DNA of 64,000 nucleotides from Daphnia carinata (Eukaryota > Arthropoda > Branchiopoda > Diplostraca > Daphniidae). The position numbers and the translations under genes are program-made. This document shows, in pieces, positions 13,120 through 27,100 of this stretch. The stretch spans positions 7,409,534 to 7,473,533 of the forward strand of contig NC_081331.1 in assembly GCF_022539665.2 (NCBI RefSeq), given 5' to 3'. Position 1 is the first letter of the stretch; each line of letters opens with the position of its first letter. Under the pieces are notes generated by a model. That model saw nothing but the letters and a program-made list of their open reading frames with translations. It was not told where the DNA came from and did no database searches.

Positions 13120-16100
13120 ATTTTAATGGGACAAGGCGAAAGAACGAGAGAAAAAGAAAGAGTAAAATAGTGGGAGACAGCGAGAAATCATCAGTTAAAA
13201 GCCTACTACTCGGAAGAGGAAAAACGGTGATAAGGATTTACAAATAAATATTGCACGCGCAGTTCTCCTCTCATCTGGGATATGCGGAGAGCTTGCCGTT
13301 TTAGGCCTATGGCGTCCTCACCACCCCATAGGCGTCCTAAGGGTGAGATCGACGGTGAGGAGAAGAAATAAGGGAAAGGGGCGACCGAGCGTCGATAATT
13401 GCATCTAGTATGCAAATGACGGGCACCGGTGATAGACTTCGATCCCTCTGTCATGTTCTTGTGTCGCCTGCATCTATGCTGGCCATTTCCTCAATCCAAC
13501 CTATATCCTATATGGACTCTTTCTTTTTTTTTCCCGGCCTTATCCACCCCTCCCTTCTTACATCATCCTTAGCCGAGTTTGTTTTTCGAACTTTATTTCA
13601 ATTGATTTTTATTTTGTACGTTTAAATTTGAAAAAAAAAGTAGGCTGGCTAGCGGCCCCTGAGGGGAGAAGGGGATTGAACCAGCGAGGGAGGAACATCG
13701 GAAAGTATAGAGACAGAGAAAGGGGTGGATAGAAGATCAGGAAACTCGACGTCATTAGGGCCTAAGCTTGCTTTTTTTTCCCCTTCGCATTTTATTTTCG
13801 TTGACGGAAAAAAAGGTTCGACCCTGTCACCCAGCATTTTCTACCCAACTACCTACCCAACTTTAAAAACTTTTTCCTTATTTTTCTGTTTCGTATGCTG
13901 CTGCTGCTGCTCCGTCGTGCATCTATAAGTCATAAGTTTTTTTTCTTTTGCTTCTTCTCTTCACTGTTCGATCTTTTCCACTCCACTGCTGCCATGAGAA
14001 AGGGTCCCCGGATTACACCAACGACGGAGAAAGAAAGTTACAATGCGAAGAATGAATTAAACAGTGGACTAGGGCGACTTGGCGTATCTTAACTTCAGAT
14101 AGACTCACCGTAATAGTTATGGTTCAGTGTCTTCCAAATTATGGTTTTTTGTTTCCATAAACTGACATCTAGTGGGTTGCACTTTGATTTTGTCTCTCTC
14201 CCTTTTCATGTATGTGTTTTTACCTCGCCTTGCTTATTGATATAATTAATGTATTTTTAAAAAATTAATAATTTTAATTTTCCGTTTCTGTAAACCAGTC
14301 CAATATGGCCAGAAATTATTACTCGTAATTAGCTAAAATAAGCTTACATCGCCAACTAATGGAATTGTATTACGACCATACCATTGCACATTGCTAATGA
14401 GATTGAAAACACGTGCAAAAATAAATGGAACACAAAGTTTGGTACTAATAAATTTGTTGGCCAACAATGTCCAGTCAGTATCAGCAGCCAACAGGCCTTT
14501 AACGCATCATTCTAAGAAAAAATAATAATCATCCTATAGGAAGTGAAAATCATGTAGTTGTCTCAACTGATATGTGTGTGACTAAGCTTGATTGAGAGTA
14601 GATATCCTTGATTAGTTTTTAATACATACCTTCTTAATATATACCTTTCAGTTTTTGGTTTTGGTTGCTTGATGGTGGTTCCTGAAGCAGTCGCTAGATG
14701 GCTCATGATATATAGAAAAACCTGTAAGAAACTTTGTCTGTTTCCTGTAAGTTATTCTACTGACTTGGCTCATTGGCTGCTCCTTCCATAAATTCGAATT
14801 GGGAAAGCGGCTGTCTGTGAGCCTTATCTATCCTTTTTTTTTAGTTTATGGATTAAATGTGTAAATTCAACTGACCTAAAACCACTGGAAAACAACCATG
14901 TCTCATCCTCATTTTTTTAAAAGGAAGGTGCAAAGAAATACTTTCTTGCTCGAAAGGTACACCATTACGCACTTGGCTGCTGGATTGGTCTTTTTTAAGC
15001 TCCTTCGAACTGAAGAAAACTTTTCTTCAGTTACGTAACGGAGAAGCCAATTTATGTGTATGGTACAAATAGTGTGCTTGTTTCGGGAATAACAAGTTAT
15101 TTGGCGAAATTAAAAAGAAATTTACCATCCGTTGGCATTAAACCTCTGGCTGTAAACTACATTCACTCAGATTGATGGATGGACTCATCAGCATATAAAA
15201 TACTATGTTTCTCCTTTCCTAACCACTTTTCACCGGCTAGGCGTATCTCAAAGTATCTGTCAACCACAAGTCAGCGATCGTTAACGCAATAGCCTTCAGC
15301 ATTCCAACTCTATATGAGTAATTTACAAGACCTGTTGTGAGAGGCAATCAAGCAAGGAGCTTTCGATTTGCGTTTGTAATTTAGCAATAAAGTTAATCCA
15401 AATAAATTTCGCTAGATCTTTTGCGGAATATTCTGTTAACAGCATGCTTTGTGCTGCTCACACCCATGACTAAATGACATTTCGCATGCTTGTGCGGTTC
15501 ATTAAGCATGACAAAATAAAAAAAAAAATGAAATAAAAGCAAAAAAAGTTAATCCATCAACCCAACGATTTTAACTTACATTGTCACCGCAAGAACTCAG
15601 TTGTATGCTAAATGCATTTTGCATGATATTGCCCTTCATGTAAGCGCTATGCTTTGGTTTAAATTCACCCAAACAACTCAAGCCTAGTGTTTTATGTCAT
15701 ACGTTTCCAGCTCTGTAATCAACATGAAAGTAGACTAAAAAACGAAATTCCATGTGTTTCAACTTGAGTTTGTTTAATTTTTTCTGCCAGCATTAGGCCA
15801 TGGTCGCAGAACGATAAACGCAGATTTTTTTTTTACAAATTTTTCTTTTTCCATAAATTAATGAATCTTTTTTTTATTACCTTAGTGGGAGTCGGCAGCG
15901 TTTCTCTCCCGTATAGTTGAGAAATGTGAAAGTTACGTGATGTACGGTTAACTTATAAGTTTATATCAAAAGAAAATGATGTCGAAATATACACTAATAC
16001 TCTCTGCTCAAGACAACAAAAAAGTTAAAATCCATTTTCGAATATGAGAGTGGCTCCTCTTTTCTTTTTTCGCACAGCTGTTAATGTAATATACCGGTCT

Positions 16101-16432
16101 GTTAGAAAGTAGGTCTGTCTCCACGGTAGAAAGGAAAGTTAGGATTTTTTTTTTGAAGTTTAAGGCCAGGTTTTTGCATGCATGTGATATTAGGTTTAGG
16201 TTTTTTTGTTTTTTAGTACCCGCGGGTTATAGTACTTACCTCATCCGCTCGGTGGCCAATGGCATCTCGTATTGCTGAGAGAAAAATTTTACAAATGATT
16301 AGTCTGCTGGGGTTTGACGGTTTTGATCTGACGGAAAGGTTATATACAAACTGTTCTTTGATGTGCATCCCGTAAAACATATTTTTGGAAGTCCATAACA
16401 ATAGCAAGAAAGATCAATTACCATAGATCAAT

Positions 16433-19400
16433 ATGTGGCACGAAGCGAGAAAGCAAGAGCGTCTTTTAAAGTCCATGTATGTTTCAAATGGCTATGGCAT
16501 CCTTGACTTTCTAATTTTGAACTCAAATATTTTGCTCCTAGGATGGTAGATCACAGAAGAAGGGCAGAAAGGCGTCGAGAATATTACGAAAAAACTGTTA
16601 GTAAATTTAAAATTTAACTCTATATTAACTGATTGATGCTCAAGAATCATATTTGACAATCAACATGTTTTCAGAAAGGAGATCCAGCTCAGTTCCTTCA
16701 AGTTCATGGCCGGCCCATGAAAATCCATGTTGATCCTAGTATTGCAGCTATTGCAGACAGCCCTGCTACCATGTGTGTAGACCTGATAGAGCTTAATTTT
16801 CATTTGGCAGTGAAATTATTATATCCTGCTGATTTTACCATAAATTGTTCAGTTATGTGAAGTAATTCTTTGTTACATGAACCTTTCACAGGATGCCATG
16901 GCAAGGTCAGCCAGATATCTTGATCGACCGGTTTGATGTTAGAGCCCATCTGGATTTTATCCCTTGCCGCCCAAAAAGAGATGACAGTGACACAGATCTT
17001 GGTCCCAGTGAAGAAGTGTGGGAAGAAAGACAAGCAAGCTATGAGAGATATAGAATTCTTGTGCAAAATGAATTTATTGGAGGTAAACATTTAGAAAACT
17101 TATTCAGTGCGGTAAGGTGCTAGATTACTCTTTGATTTAAACAACAATAATTTATTTTTATCATTCATGACATGCCAAGATTGTGTTCTAGAGTGAACTG
17201 TATTAGGGCAAATAGCTTATGCATCTTCCTGAAAAAGCTATGGATGTAGGAAGTCCTATCTTCTGCAACTGATTCCGTGTAGTAGTGACTGGCAATAGGT
17301 GCTCCTTCAGCAAAACTCATTGCATGGAGTAATAGTAGCAAGATAAATTTTGACAGCAGTCTGCCCTGAAGAGATAAAGGAAGAATGCTGAAACATTGTT
17401 TTTTAAAGAAGAGAAGCGTTAAAAAAAGTTACCGTTTTCCTGAAATGAAGACCTTTTCTTATCTCCATCGAGTAGCAATAATTGTAGTGGTAGCACAATA
17501 ACAAAGTTTCATCAAGAATATCGATGAACAGATCAAAATATTTAGATCTTTTTTCGCTACTTGTTCGCTTTTTTCCAACAATTGTAACTGTTAGCACTTT
17601 TGAAATTGAATTGCATTACCGGAGAATAGATGATGCATCTATGCCTCCAGAACTTAGATTGACAGGAAAAATAGATAGGTATCCTCTTTAGAAAGTTTTG
17701 AACGGTAAAGTGTACGTTGGAAAACGTTCTTGGTGTCTCTTAGTCCCGTCCCTTCTTTGAGAATCAAATCTCGCTCTCTCTGACTAACGAGGCAGATGGC
17801 GTTTTCACAACACAAGGCCGCGCGAACTTAAACCGCGTAGCTCGCTTTCTTGGAGACGAATGCATGCAACGATTCCTCTGTTTCTGACTAAGCCTTTTCT
17901 CCTTTAGCCTTGCCAATTGGTACGAAATAGCAACGATGGGGTGTTGACCAATCGACCTAGACAGGGCATATGTATATGTAAAGAATCTTAGCAGGCACCC
18001 GAGGCATTCTTACTTTTGTTTTCTATGCTTTCTTTTTAGTAAACATTTTTTGTGTTATATGTACTAGTTTCAGAGGAAAAGTTTCTACATCAAATATTGC
18101 TTGAAGAGCAATTTGGACCAGTTCAAAAATTAGGCGAAGAAGAAAAGAAAAAAATGCTTGCTCCAAAGAAAGCTGCAATAGGATTTGTTTATGATGATTC
18201 TTCGCCATCATTATCGGCAGCTGCTGCTTCAACCTCGCATAATATTCCTTTGGTTCCTCCAGAAGCAATTGAAGAAGATGAATCCGATAGTGACGTCGAT
18301 CTAGGTAAGGCAAAATTTTAAATTTAAGCCAACTAAAATGAGTTCTCTTTTCTTTTGTGTACACCATAGATTTGTCTATTGCCGTGGACAAACTGACCAC
18401 TGAGCAAATGCATGAAGTCAATAAGTGTGCGCTTCATTATGGATTAGGACGGCAGGACTTCATGTCACTACTCACTCGTGATTTGGATGAACAAGAATCA
18501 TTACGAATTGCCAAGGAGGAAGAACAGGAGCGAGCGATGTATTCCGTAATATTGCACAGTTTTTTTTAATATACTTTCTAACCGTAATTTCTCGTAATCC
18601 CTTTAACTCGCATTCTAGGGAAGAAAAGCTAGGAAAGAGCGGCGGGCGTTCAGAGAACAAAAACTGCAAGCGTTGCTAATGAATCGATGTCTTAGTCCGC
18701 CAAGGTGAACACCTCATCATACAATTATTCTGTTCATCTTCCCGCATTTTGAAGTTCAAATACTTTATGGTTTTATTTTGTTGGCACCCTTAGTTACGCT
18801 ACTAGAGCAAGCCCAACTTATGATGGACAGTTTCGCCGTTCTAAATCAGTGTCAAAGTCACGGTCGCCCTCACCATTCGAAGGCGGAATCAAATTTATCA
18901 CATCGTTTGGTGACGAAGATTCAGATCCTGGAGGAAAAACGATAAATTCTCGGTTTGCCAACAAAACCCGCGATAAAGATTTATCAAGTAGCAGAAGATC
19001 ATTAGGTTCCACAGCTTCCTCGGCTCGAGACAGAGGTGGCCGCCCTACAAGTAGTGGCCGTGAAGAATCGAAAGTACAAGAAAGACGACGTTCTCGCTCG
19101 AGATCGGTAGGCCGTCGCGCTAGGTCTCCTGTATCCCACAGTTCGAGAGCAAAGAAAGAGAAAAAACCCGAATATAATTATAAAACAGAGCGCTCTGGAT
19201 CTCGCTCTCACAGAAGATCACGCTCACCACGTCATCGCCGCACTCGTTCGCGATCAAGGTCTCGCCGTCGTTCCCGTCATTCAAGATCACGCTCTCGCTC
19301 TTATTCTCCGCGAAGTAGCAGACGCCAAAGAAAGCGCTCATTTTCACGGTATGGGAATTTTTTACGACATCACGATGTGAACCGTCTTGCTGAAACCAGT

Positions 19401-20495
19401 AACTTCTAAATTTTTTTAGAGAGCGCAGTCGGAGAAAATCACCGTCATCTTCCTCGAGGTCATCCTCTTCGCGGTCGTCATCGTCGCCTCCTTCAGTCCG
19501 ATCCACTTCACCCATCCAACCAACTGTATCGTCCGCCCTGCCAACTCGAGAAATACGCCAAATTAGTCCACCCGAGATACCCAATCCACCTCCTGCCCCT
19601 CCATTTCGGCGTTATTATGGGCGCCAGAAAAGCGACTCTGATTTATCCCTTTCGGATACGGAGCTGACGCCATCATCCAAGATTTCAGCGTCCTCGTATA
19701 CAACGCCTAAGTATCTCGTCCGTTCGTTTGGTTTAAGAGAATTGGTTCTATCAGAAGTTTCTTTTGCAGGCCTTCTGTTTCCACCGTGACAGGTTCAAGT
19801 GGTAGAAGCACTGGTGCAACCAAAGTCAGTAAGATATTACTATCTGCAGTGTCACAGTTTATTACTAGGCAGTTTTTCGTGCCGTATGTGTGTCGTTTGT
19901 CATGGCTATTGCATAACTTTAGTTCCATAAAACGAAATCTTGCCCATTTGTACTGCTTAGTTATATTTTTAAATGTTGGAGCTATTCGATTCAAGTTTAT
20001 AATAGGTTTATGATTATTTTTGTTTGACAGAATACGCTGACGCCTCAAGAACGCTTAAAGCGCAAGATGCAGGCAGCTCTCAACAAACAATGTACGTTGT
20101 TATGACCGGTCATAAAATTCGTGCTGTCACTTAATCGGTTGTTCATGTTATTGTTGCAGACAAGGCGGATAAACGCGCAGAAAAGGAGAAACTACAAAAA
20201 GTGGAACAAGAAAGGTTCGAACATGTCGTTAACTACTTAAATGTAAATACTCATTAAAACAATTACCGTAAAACAAAAAGGGTGAATCGAGAGGAAGAAA
20301 TGCGTGAATTGGCACTCCGACTACGTCGCAAGTACGTACAATATAACACAAAACAGTTTCATACCAAGTTCGTAATGTTTCTTTCCTTAACTAAATAGGG
20401 AGCGTATGCGCCGCCATGCTGCAAAAGGAGAATCTGGTTCTTCTAGCCCATCGTCTCGTTCACAGTCACGCTCACCATCTCGTACGCCGTCGTAA
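16433..20495 (+). CDS. CLASRP: CLK4-associating serine/arginine-rich protein (CLASRP/SFRS16/SWAP2)
   Basis: This is an SR-family nuclear splicing regulator; in vertebrates it binds CLK4 kinase and is implicated in alternative splicing. Fourteen coding exons sum to 2052 nt (683 aa): 16433-16476, 16542-16596, 16675-16772, 16892-17082, 18068-18304, 18370-18545, 18619-18704, 18794-19348, 19420-19710, 19770-19824, 20031-20091, 20160-20214, 20281-20331 and 20399-20495, all with GT/AG borders. The N-terminus MWHEARKQERLL, then RRAERRREYYEKT, DPAQFLQVHGRP, MMPWQGQPDILIDRFDVRAHL and YERYRILVQNEF match the family's DRY_EERY-type region. Residues roughly 300-580 are an RS-rich domain (RSRSRSRRRSRHSRSRSRSY). 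The C-terminus has the conserved TPQERLKRKMQAALNKQYKADK coiled segment and an RS tail. The start is the family methionine. Length is close to the human protein (about 670 aa). Intron 4 (985 bp) is much longer than the others. The protein is complete, with no breaks seen. Confidence 0.94.
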
Positions 20496-21145
20496 GAGAT
20501 AGCACTCTTATCCTGAACGGTATTAGTTATCTAGTTTTTTCTCGACAACTTGTGATAACAGCTGCATTTGTTGTTAGGATGCAGACCAACGTTGGACAAA
20601 TACATCATAATTTTTCTTGAGTTTCATATGCAATAATCTGATAAGGCACCTGATGGGACCTTAGAAAAATTTACCTAGGAACTCTAGTATAAAGTCTATT
20701 CGATCATTAAAGGCAAATTTATTGACAACGTAATTCACAAAATTCAACGTGCGAGCATGATTCATCACATAAAATACAATGGTTAAATTTCAGATACAGT
20801 CACTTCCGATATACTTAGCGGCCTGTTGAAATCAACGCAAAAGGCGGGACAATTAAAAGCTTTTCCGAACAAGATTTCATGAACAACGAGTTTCCACAGC
20901 AGCAACACATACCGCAGTATTTTTAACGATAATTTTCCAAGGCTACATTGCAGAACTGTTTGAAGCACAAATTTTTTTTGATACAATCTTATACGATGAA
21001 GGTTGTAACACGACTAGGTTGATCGGTACATTTTTGCATACAACTTTAAATATGCACTAACGCCCACTTGAACAAGGCCACAAATTATTCACAGATTTGG
21101 AGGGGGATGACATCTGGATTACGGGAGATGTTAATTACAGAAATT
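20496..21145. other. short convergent intergenic spacer (CLASRP / LRIG 3' UTRs)
   Basis: 650 bp between two stop codons on opposite strands. It must hold both 3' UTRs. No other coding sequence is seen. Confidence 0.8.
20706..20723. terminator. facing poly(A) signals of two convergent genes
   Basis: ATTAAA on the plus strand (20706-20711) suits CLASRP. AATAAA on the minus strand (plus-strand tttatt, 20718-20723) suits the LRIG gene. The two hexamers face each other 6 nt apart, so the 3' ends of the transcripts would overlap by some tens of nucleotides. Confidence 0.5.
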
Positions 21146-24100
21146 TTAAACTTCATGCCGCGCCAGACTGTAATTGGCAACCGGGGATCCCATCGAGTGA
21201 TGAGAATTCCGCGCACATCGGTCTTCATAAAGTGACATTCGTCCTCGTGCATGGGGTGGTCTGTTCGAATGTTCAGGCTCGGTAAAGTGGACGTTCGCTC
21301 TTGGCTGAGGCACAAAGGTGCTGAGTGTTCGCGTACAGTTAGCGTTGGAATAGTTGTGGCGTGGACGATTGGATCTGCAGGGCAAACGAGCGGATATCGT
21401 GCTACTGGAAGCCTCGGTAACGGCAGTGTTTAAACTTCGCAAACTGTGATTGACGGTGTTATCGTTGAGCACTGTCACATCCTCGTTGCTGTTGCTGCGT
21501 CTTCCAGAATCACCTGTTCCGCTATCTTTGCTGCTCGAATGCTCAGAGTCGGAATTGTTATCGGCTAAATAGGTGTAGAGCTGACCAGTCGATCCGACAC
21601 TTCCCTTGAATGCTAGGATTTCCAAATCAGGTGGATATAAGATAGCCGTTGGAATACTGTCTATATCGATGTTAAGATCTGGGTCATCACTCTCCGCAGC
21701 CATGAATTCGACTCCAGGGAACGGCACACTTGGCGTCGCATGCAGCGGTTGGTTTGGTAATGTAGAGGATGGAGACGAGAGGGCATTGATTTGCGCTCTC
21801 TTCCGCGTCTGATGGATGATGATCACCCACACGATCGATGTGCCCACGACACAGCAAACAACAGCAATAATTATGATTCCAATAGTGGCCGATTCGTCTT
21901 CTCTTTCTCCCGACGCCAGCAACGTTGGAATAACCGTCAACATGCTAGAATCTCTTTCGACTCCAAGGGGGTTCGACATTTCACACTCATATCGACCGGC
22001 ATCGGTTGCTCTTGTGTGAACGATAATCAAGAGTTGGCTATCGGCTGTGAAGAAATGCCTCTCGGTGGCAACTAATGGCCCACCATCTTTAGTCCAGTTC
22101 AATCGAGGTTTGGGAGAACCAGCCGCCATACACTCTAACACTGTAGTTTCGCCAGATACGATCTCCCTGTCTTCCATTTGTTTAACAAACGAAGGGGTTT
22201 CTATAATTGAATAAAACATTAAGAACAAATCTCTACCAAAATTATGAGTGGTGGCAACAACTTACCAAGAACAGTGAGCGTCGCATTTGCCACGATGACA
22301 CCAGCCACGTTTTGAGCGGTGCAAGAGTAAACACCCATGTCGGCTGCCTTGACGTTCACGATGAAAAACACATCATCATTTGACATGACATGCATGCGTC
22401 GCTCACGTGCAGCGGGAAAGTCATCGCCTCCATCCTTTTTCCAAGCTATCTCAGGTGGCGGGGACCCTTCTGCGTGGCATTCTAGCCGAGCAGTATTCCC
22501 TGCTTTCACTCGGATATCAACCGGCGTTTTTGTAAAGGTTGGAAAAACTAGAAATACGATACAAGATACATCAGAATTCTACTTTAGAATATGTAACGTA
22601 GTGAATTACCATGGACGGTTATCTTAGCTCGGGAAGAGTAGGTCGATCCAAAATCATTTGACACAATGCATTGATAACGCCCAGCGTCTTCGTCGGTAAT
22701 GTTTTGAAGTAGAAGCACCGACGTCATGAGATTAGTGCGCCCGTCCGGCGAACGAGCGAATGTTACTACCTGACTGCCTCTGAAAACCAGATTATCTTTC
22801 TTCCAGATAGCATTCATAGGGGATGCCGCCGATGTCGATTCAGCTTTGCATGTCAAAGTAACGTTTTCTTCTTTCAAGGCCACTTTAGTTATGGGTTCTT
22901 CCGTGATAAAGGGTTTGGGAAAGTCATCTTTTAAAAAACTCCAGTTAGCTCAACGTTACTTATCAAAACTGCAAAACTCATTTCCTTACCACATGTAAAA
23001 TTATGAATGGATACATTTTGAACGACTGAACCGACCAGTGGTTCAGGGTGTCCGCACTTAAGATCTACTGTTGCAGCCAGTGCGCCATTTGCATCCAGCC
23101 ACGGTGGGAGCCATTTCAGTTGACAATCACATAGGAGGCTGCTGCTATTAAGTCGCAACTCCTCAAGCGCTGACAGCTCAGAAAAGGCTCCGTCTTGGAT
23201 GGTTGCAATGGCGTTATCTTGCAAGTCGAGAATTTTGAGACCTTGCATTCCTGCAAAAGCTTTGCGAGCGACTGATTTAATGCGATTGGCGGCTAGGCCG
23301 AGTTTGGTCACTTGGCTAAGCTCGGTGAACGTTCCATTCGTGTCTTCGATGGTCCAGGATATTTCGTTATTATTAAGTTCACTGTAAACAAAAAATTAAA
23401 AATAACCATTTTGCAGGATTACTAGGCTAAGAATAAACGTTATCGTACAGTATTTGCAGCGATGGTAGATTGGCAAATGCTCCTTCCTCGACATAGGAGA
23501 TTTTGTTATGATCGACGATCAGTTGCCGAAGCTTCGACAGTTTGGTTAAGGAAGACTTCTCGACCGAAACCAGATCATTGTGCGATAAATCCCTAAAAAA
23601 TACAAAAATAAACTTACAGTTATAAAACGGAAAAATGAACATTACAGGGAACATTACAACGAAAAGATTGCTTAAATATTTAAGGGGACTATCTATAGCA
23701 TTTGATGTTGAAATGCTATGAATACTGTCAGTGAAACATCATCGCAGTTTTAAGCGGCAACCACTATGTATAGCGGGCCTCTTATCCACCCAGATAAAAA
23801 AGGGTGCTTACCTATCCACAATGGTACACTCATCAAAATCCCCCTCAAGGGATAGGTGTGTGGGGTATGGCCATCAAGACATACCCAGCACATAATATTT
23901 GGACCTGGGACAGTTGATGCTTCATCGACGTCCCCCCTTATTGTAATGAAACATCTAGACATAACTACTAATGTAGAGGAAATGCACACTACAAATTACA
24001 AAATCGCAGCCAAAGTTACACAAAGTAACTTAGTAAAGTGAGGTATTACATTGTAAAAAAGTATCCTGACATTTTGATATGATTATCATGTCAGGTTTCC

Positions 24101-27100
24101 ATTCATGAACTATTCGTATGATAGATTTACATGGATTTTCTGGTGTGAAGTTCTTAAAATCAAGATCAAATTTAAAGGGGGGAAAAATGAGATTATTATT
24201 GTTCCACTTACAGCTCCCACATCTGTTGGCAAAACTCCCAGGCGTCCTTGTCCACGGTCGAGATGTGGTTGTTGCTCAAGCCCAGCTGCTGCATCGAATT
24301 CAAGCCGTAGAGCCAAGCTTTGGTCACTGTCGTGATGTTGTTGAAATCCAGTTGCCTTTCGAATAAAGAAAAATTTAGCCAACGGGTCATTAATGTTGAT
24401 TTTTCATCTAAGAACAAAATTTGCACTTTGTAAAAAAAAAGATGAAAAATTACAATTGTTGGATCGACGATAGCCCAAAAAACGCGCCGTCGAAGAGTTG
24501 ACTGATTTCATTTCGACGAAGGCGTAGGGCAATCAACGAAAGGAGGCCATCGAATGTCAATCCTTCTATCTTTGTCAGACGATTCCGATTCAGTTCCCTA
24601 TCACGAGCGAGACACAAAAAAAGGAGATGGTTAGATTCAATCAAACTTAATTCGATGTTTTCATTCCTTATTGTCTTCCACATCGGTAAAATGTTTGTTT
24701 ATCACACTTACAGAACTTTAAGGGCCGAAAGTCTCTTAAACAGCTCTTTAGGAAGAGAAGTAATCCTGTTGCGTCCTAATTTCAAATCAACGAGCGCCGT
24801 CAGGTTGTAAAAACAACCTTTATCCATGTATTGTAGTCTGTTGTTGCTCAAATTCCTGGAAAAAACGAAGAAGTGTTAAAATTTCATATTGGTTATGTTC
24901 CGATCCCAACAAAGCCCATTCCCGTGGTATGATCCTACGTCCAATGACATTTTTAAATTAAGAAAGCACGAAACTGTGGAATGCGGAAAAATAATATTTC
25001 AATTCAATCCCACTATTATTTTTTATTTGTATTCCCTTCTAGTGACGAAAGAGTTTCTTTGGTACCCATTACCGATTTTTGTTGATCCAATTTTAGCTCT
25101 GTTAGGAGCCGTACAAAATTAAATAATACTTTTTAAAAAGCGCTTAATTTCAAAGTTTTAGACAAAAGGAAAAGCTTCAAAAGTGATTGGGTATCCCACT
25201 CAAATGGTAACTAGGTTGTCAACTTTTTACTATTTTGTTTAACTAAATATAATCAAGGGCGTCGTACAATTTCGATACTTCATTCGTTCCTGCATCTATT
25301 TCACATTTATCCTCATTTGTTTTTACCGGTTTCGTATACAATATCGTATACGAATCGTACAATTCGTATACAAGATGTTCATTAATGTTTTTTTTTTCAG
25401 TACGGATAAATTGCTGTTATTTGTCACTTTGACGTCAATCGTGGTGGTCAAGTTTTGAAAAACAATGTCTCAAATTACAGGAAAAACTATTGCCCACACA
25501 ATTAGAATAATATGAAACGATCTTGACAGGATCAATTTACTCAGTCCATCGAAACAAAACTGGCAGCATTGGTGAGTGGATCAAATACACGCAGTGAAAT
25601 CAAACGTTATGAACTTACAAGATCTGGAGGCGGCTACCATTGGCGAATATTCCGGCAGGAAGCTCGTAGAGCTTGTTGTGGCTGAGATCTAGGTTCTTAA
25701 GAGACTTGGTTTGCGCTAACCACGTGCTGTTCATTGATAAGATTTCGTTGTGAGCCCTGGAAAACAAAAATGAGTAGTTAATCAGCCGTTTCCTCAGGAG
25801 ACCTACGTGTGAACGATGCGATTCGCAGAACACAACTTACAGATTTAATGACGAAAGATTGACGAGCGGTCCTAGATCAGGAATTTCCACCATCTGGTTA
25901 TGGTTCAATTTTCTGTTGTTTGTAAAGTTCAGGAACAAGGGAAAGAATAATAGAATAGACAAAACAAAGAAATGTTAGAGATATTTCTTTTTAAATGACT
26001 GGTTAGCTTGTACTAGTTTTTTTACGCACTATTGACATTACTGGATAAAAATTTATGCAATCTCAACCCCTTGATAACAGAATCTAAATGGGGGATTTCG
26101 AACTGCCACTTACTTTCCTATATACGGTTACTACAGATGATACGGTAATGCAGTGTGACTACAATTATAGAATGCCATTTGACTCTTGTTTTGAAACCTT
26201 TCGCTAACGTACAAAGTTTCTTCTGCAAAACTTCGAGAGCTGTGAGCGACAGGTGGTGCAAGCAGCAAATGGGATTAAGTAAGCGTAGAACAAAAGCAGT
26301 GCACATGGCAGCGAAAGAGTTAACATTATTTCCCTTATTTCCCATTGCAATTCTTTTGAACCACATCAACTTTACCAATTTTGCTACATACTCCACAGAC
26401 GCTGTTTGATTTCTTACAATGTGGATTTTACAACGACAACAATATTCAAAGTGCCAAGCTAATGCCATTAACTTAAGCTGGCGGAACTATTTCCGATTCC
26501 AAGAACATGTACTTACACTTCATTTAAGTGGATTAAGTTTGCGAGGGAACCGGGTACGACGAATTTTACTCTGTTGTTGCTGAGATCTCTATTGAAGCGA
26601 AAGAAAAAAAATACAAAAATGTCATAAGTTATGTATCCAAATAGGTTACTCAATTTAGAATCTCTCTGTACATAAAACAACAACAGCAAAACGTTTTAAA
26701 TAAATTTCTAGTGAACTAAAACTGCTGTTGATATTCAAAAATTCTTTGTAAAAAAAAAACTTTCTACTAGGCTCATTATTTTATTTTTAACCTGATTGCA
26801 ATAAACTGGGAGAGATCTAGGCGTGATTGCAGTGTGCAAATTTTGTTTTCAGCAACAATTCCATATGATTGCCTTTCGTAGAATATAACTTAACTAGGCT
26901 GAATTGTTTCGTAGTTCTTTTACTTTTGTACAGGTGCTTCTTTTCACATTCAGAAATTGAATGCAGCTGACTAAAGAAACCTTTCATTTGAGCACAAGAA
27001 TTGTCAAAGAAAAGAAACGGGTCAGATAGATGCTGAATATAGCTTGGGCGTAGTGGACGCACCGAAGCCTTCTATTCTTTTGATTTCTTTTGTGAAGTGC

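Larger units (their letters stand above)
148..16432. other. 16-kb stretch without recognisable genes
   Basis: Reading both strands I find only short, low-complexity open frames rich in Phe, Ser and Lys, made by A- and T-runs. I see no conserved domain, no convincing exon chain and no known microRNA. Contents are many T/A homopolymers, a GT repeat, a C-run/G-run and five copies of the palindrome TAGGCCTA. It could be a very long 3' UTR, intergenic DNA, large introns of a gene outside the window, or a mixture. Confidence 0.6.

Noticed and set aside
19120-19584. 154-codon minus-strand frame
   Set aside because: Antisense shadow of the RS-repeat exons of CLASRP, crossing an intron of that gene.
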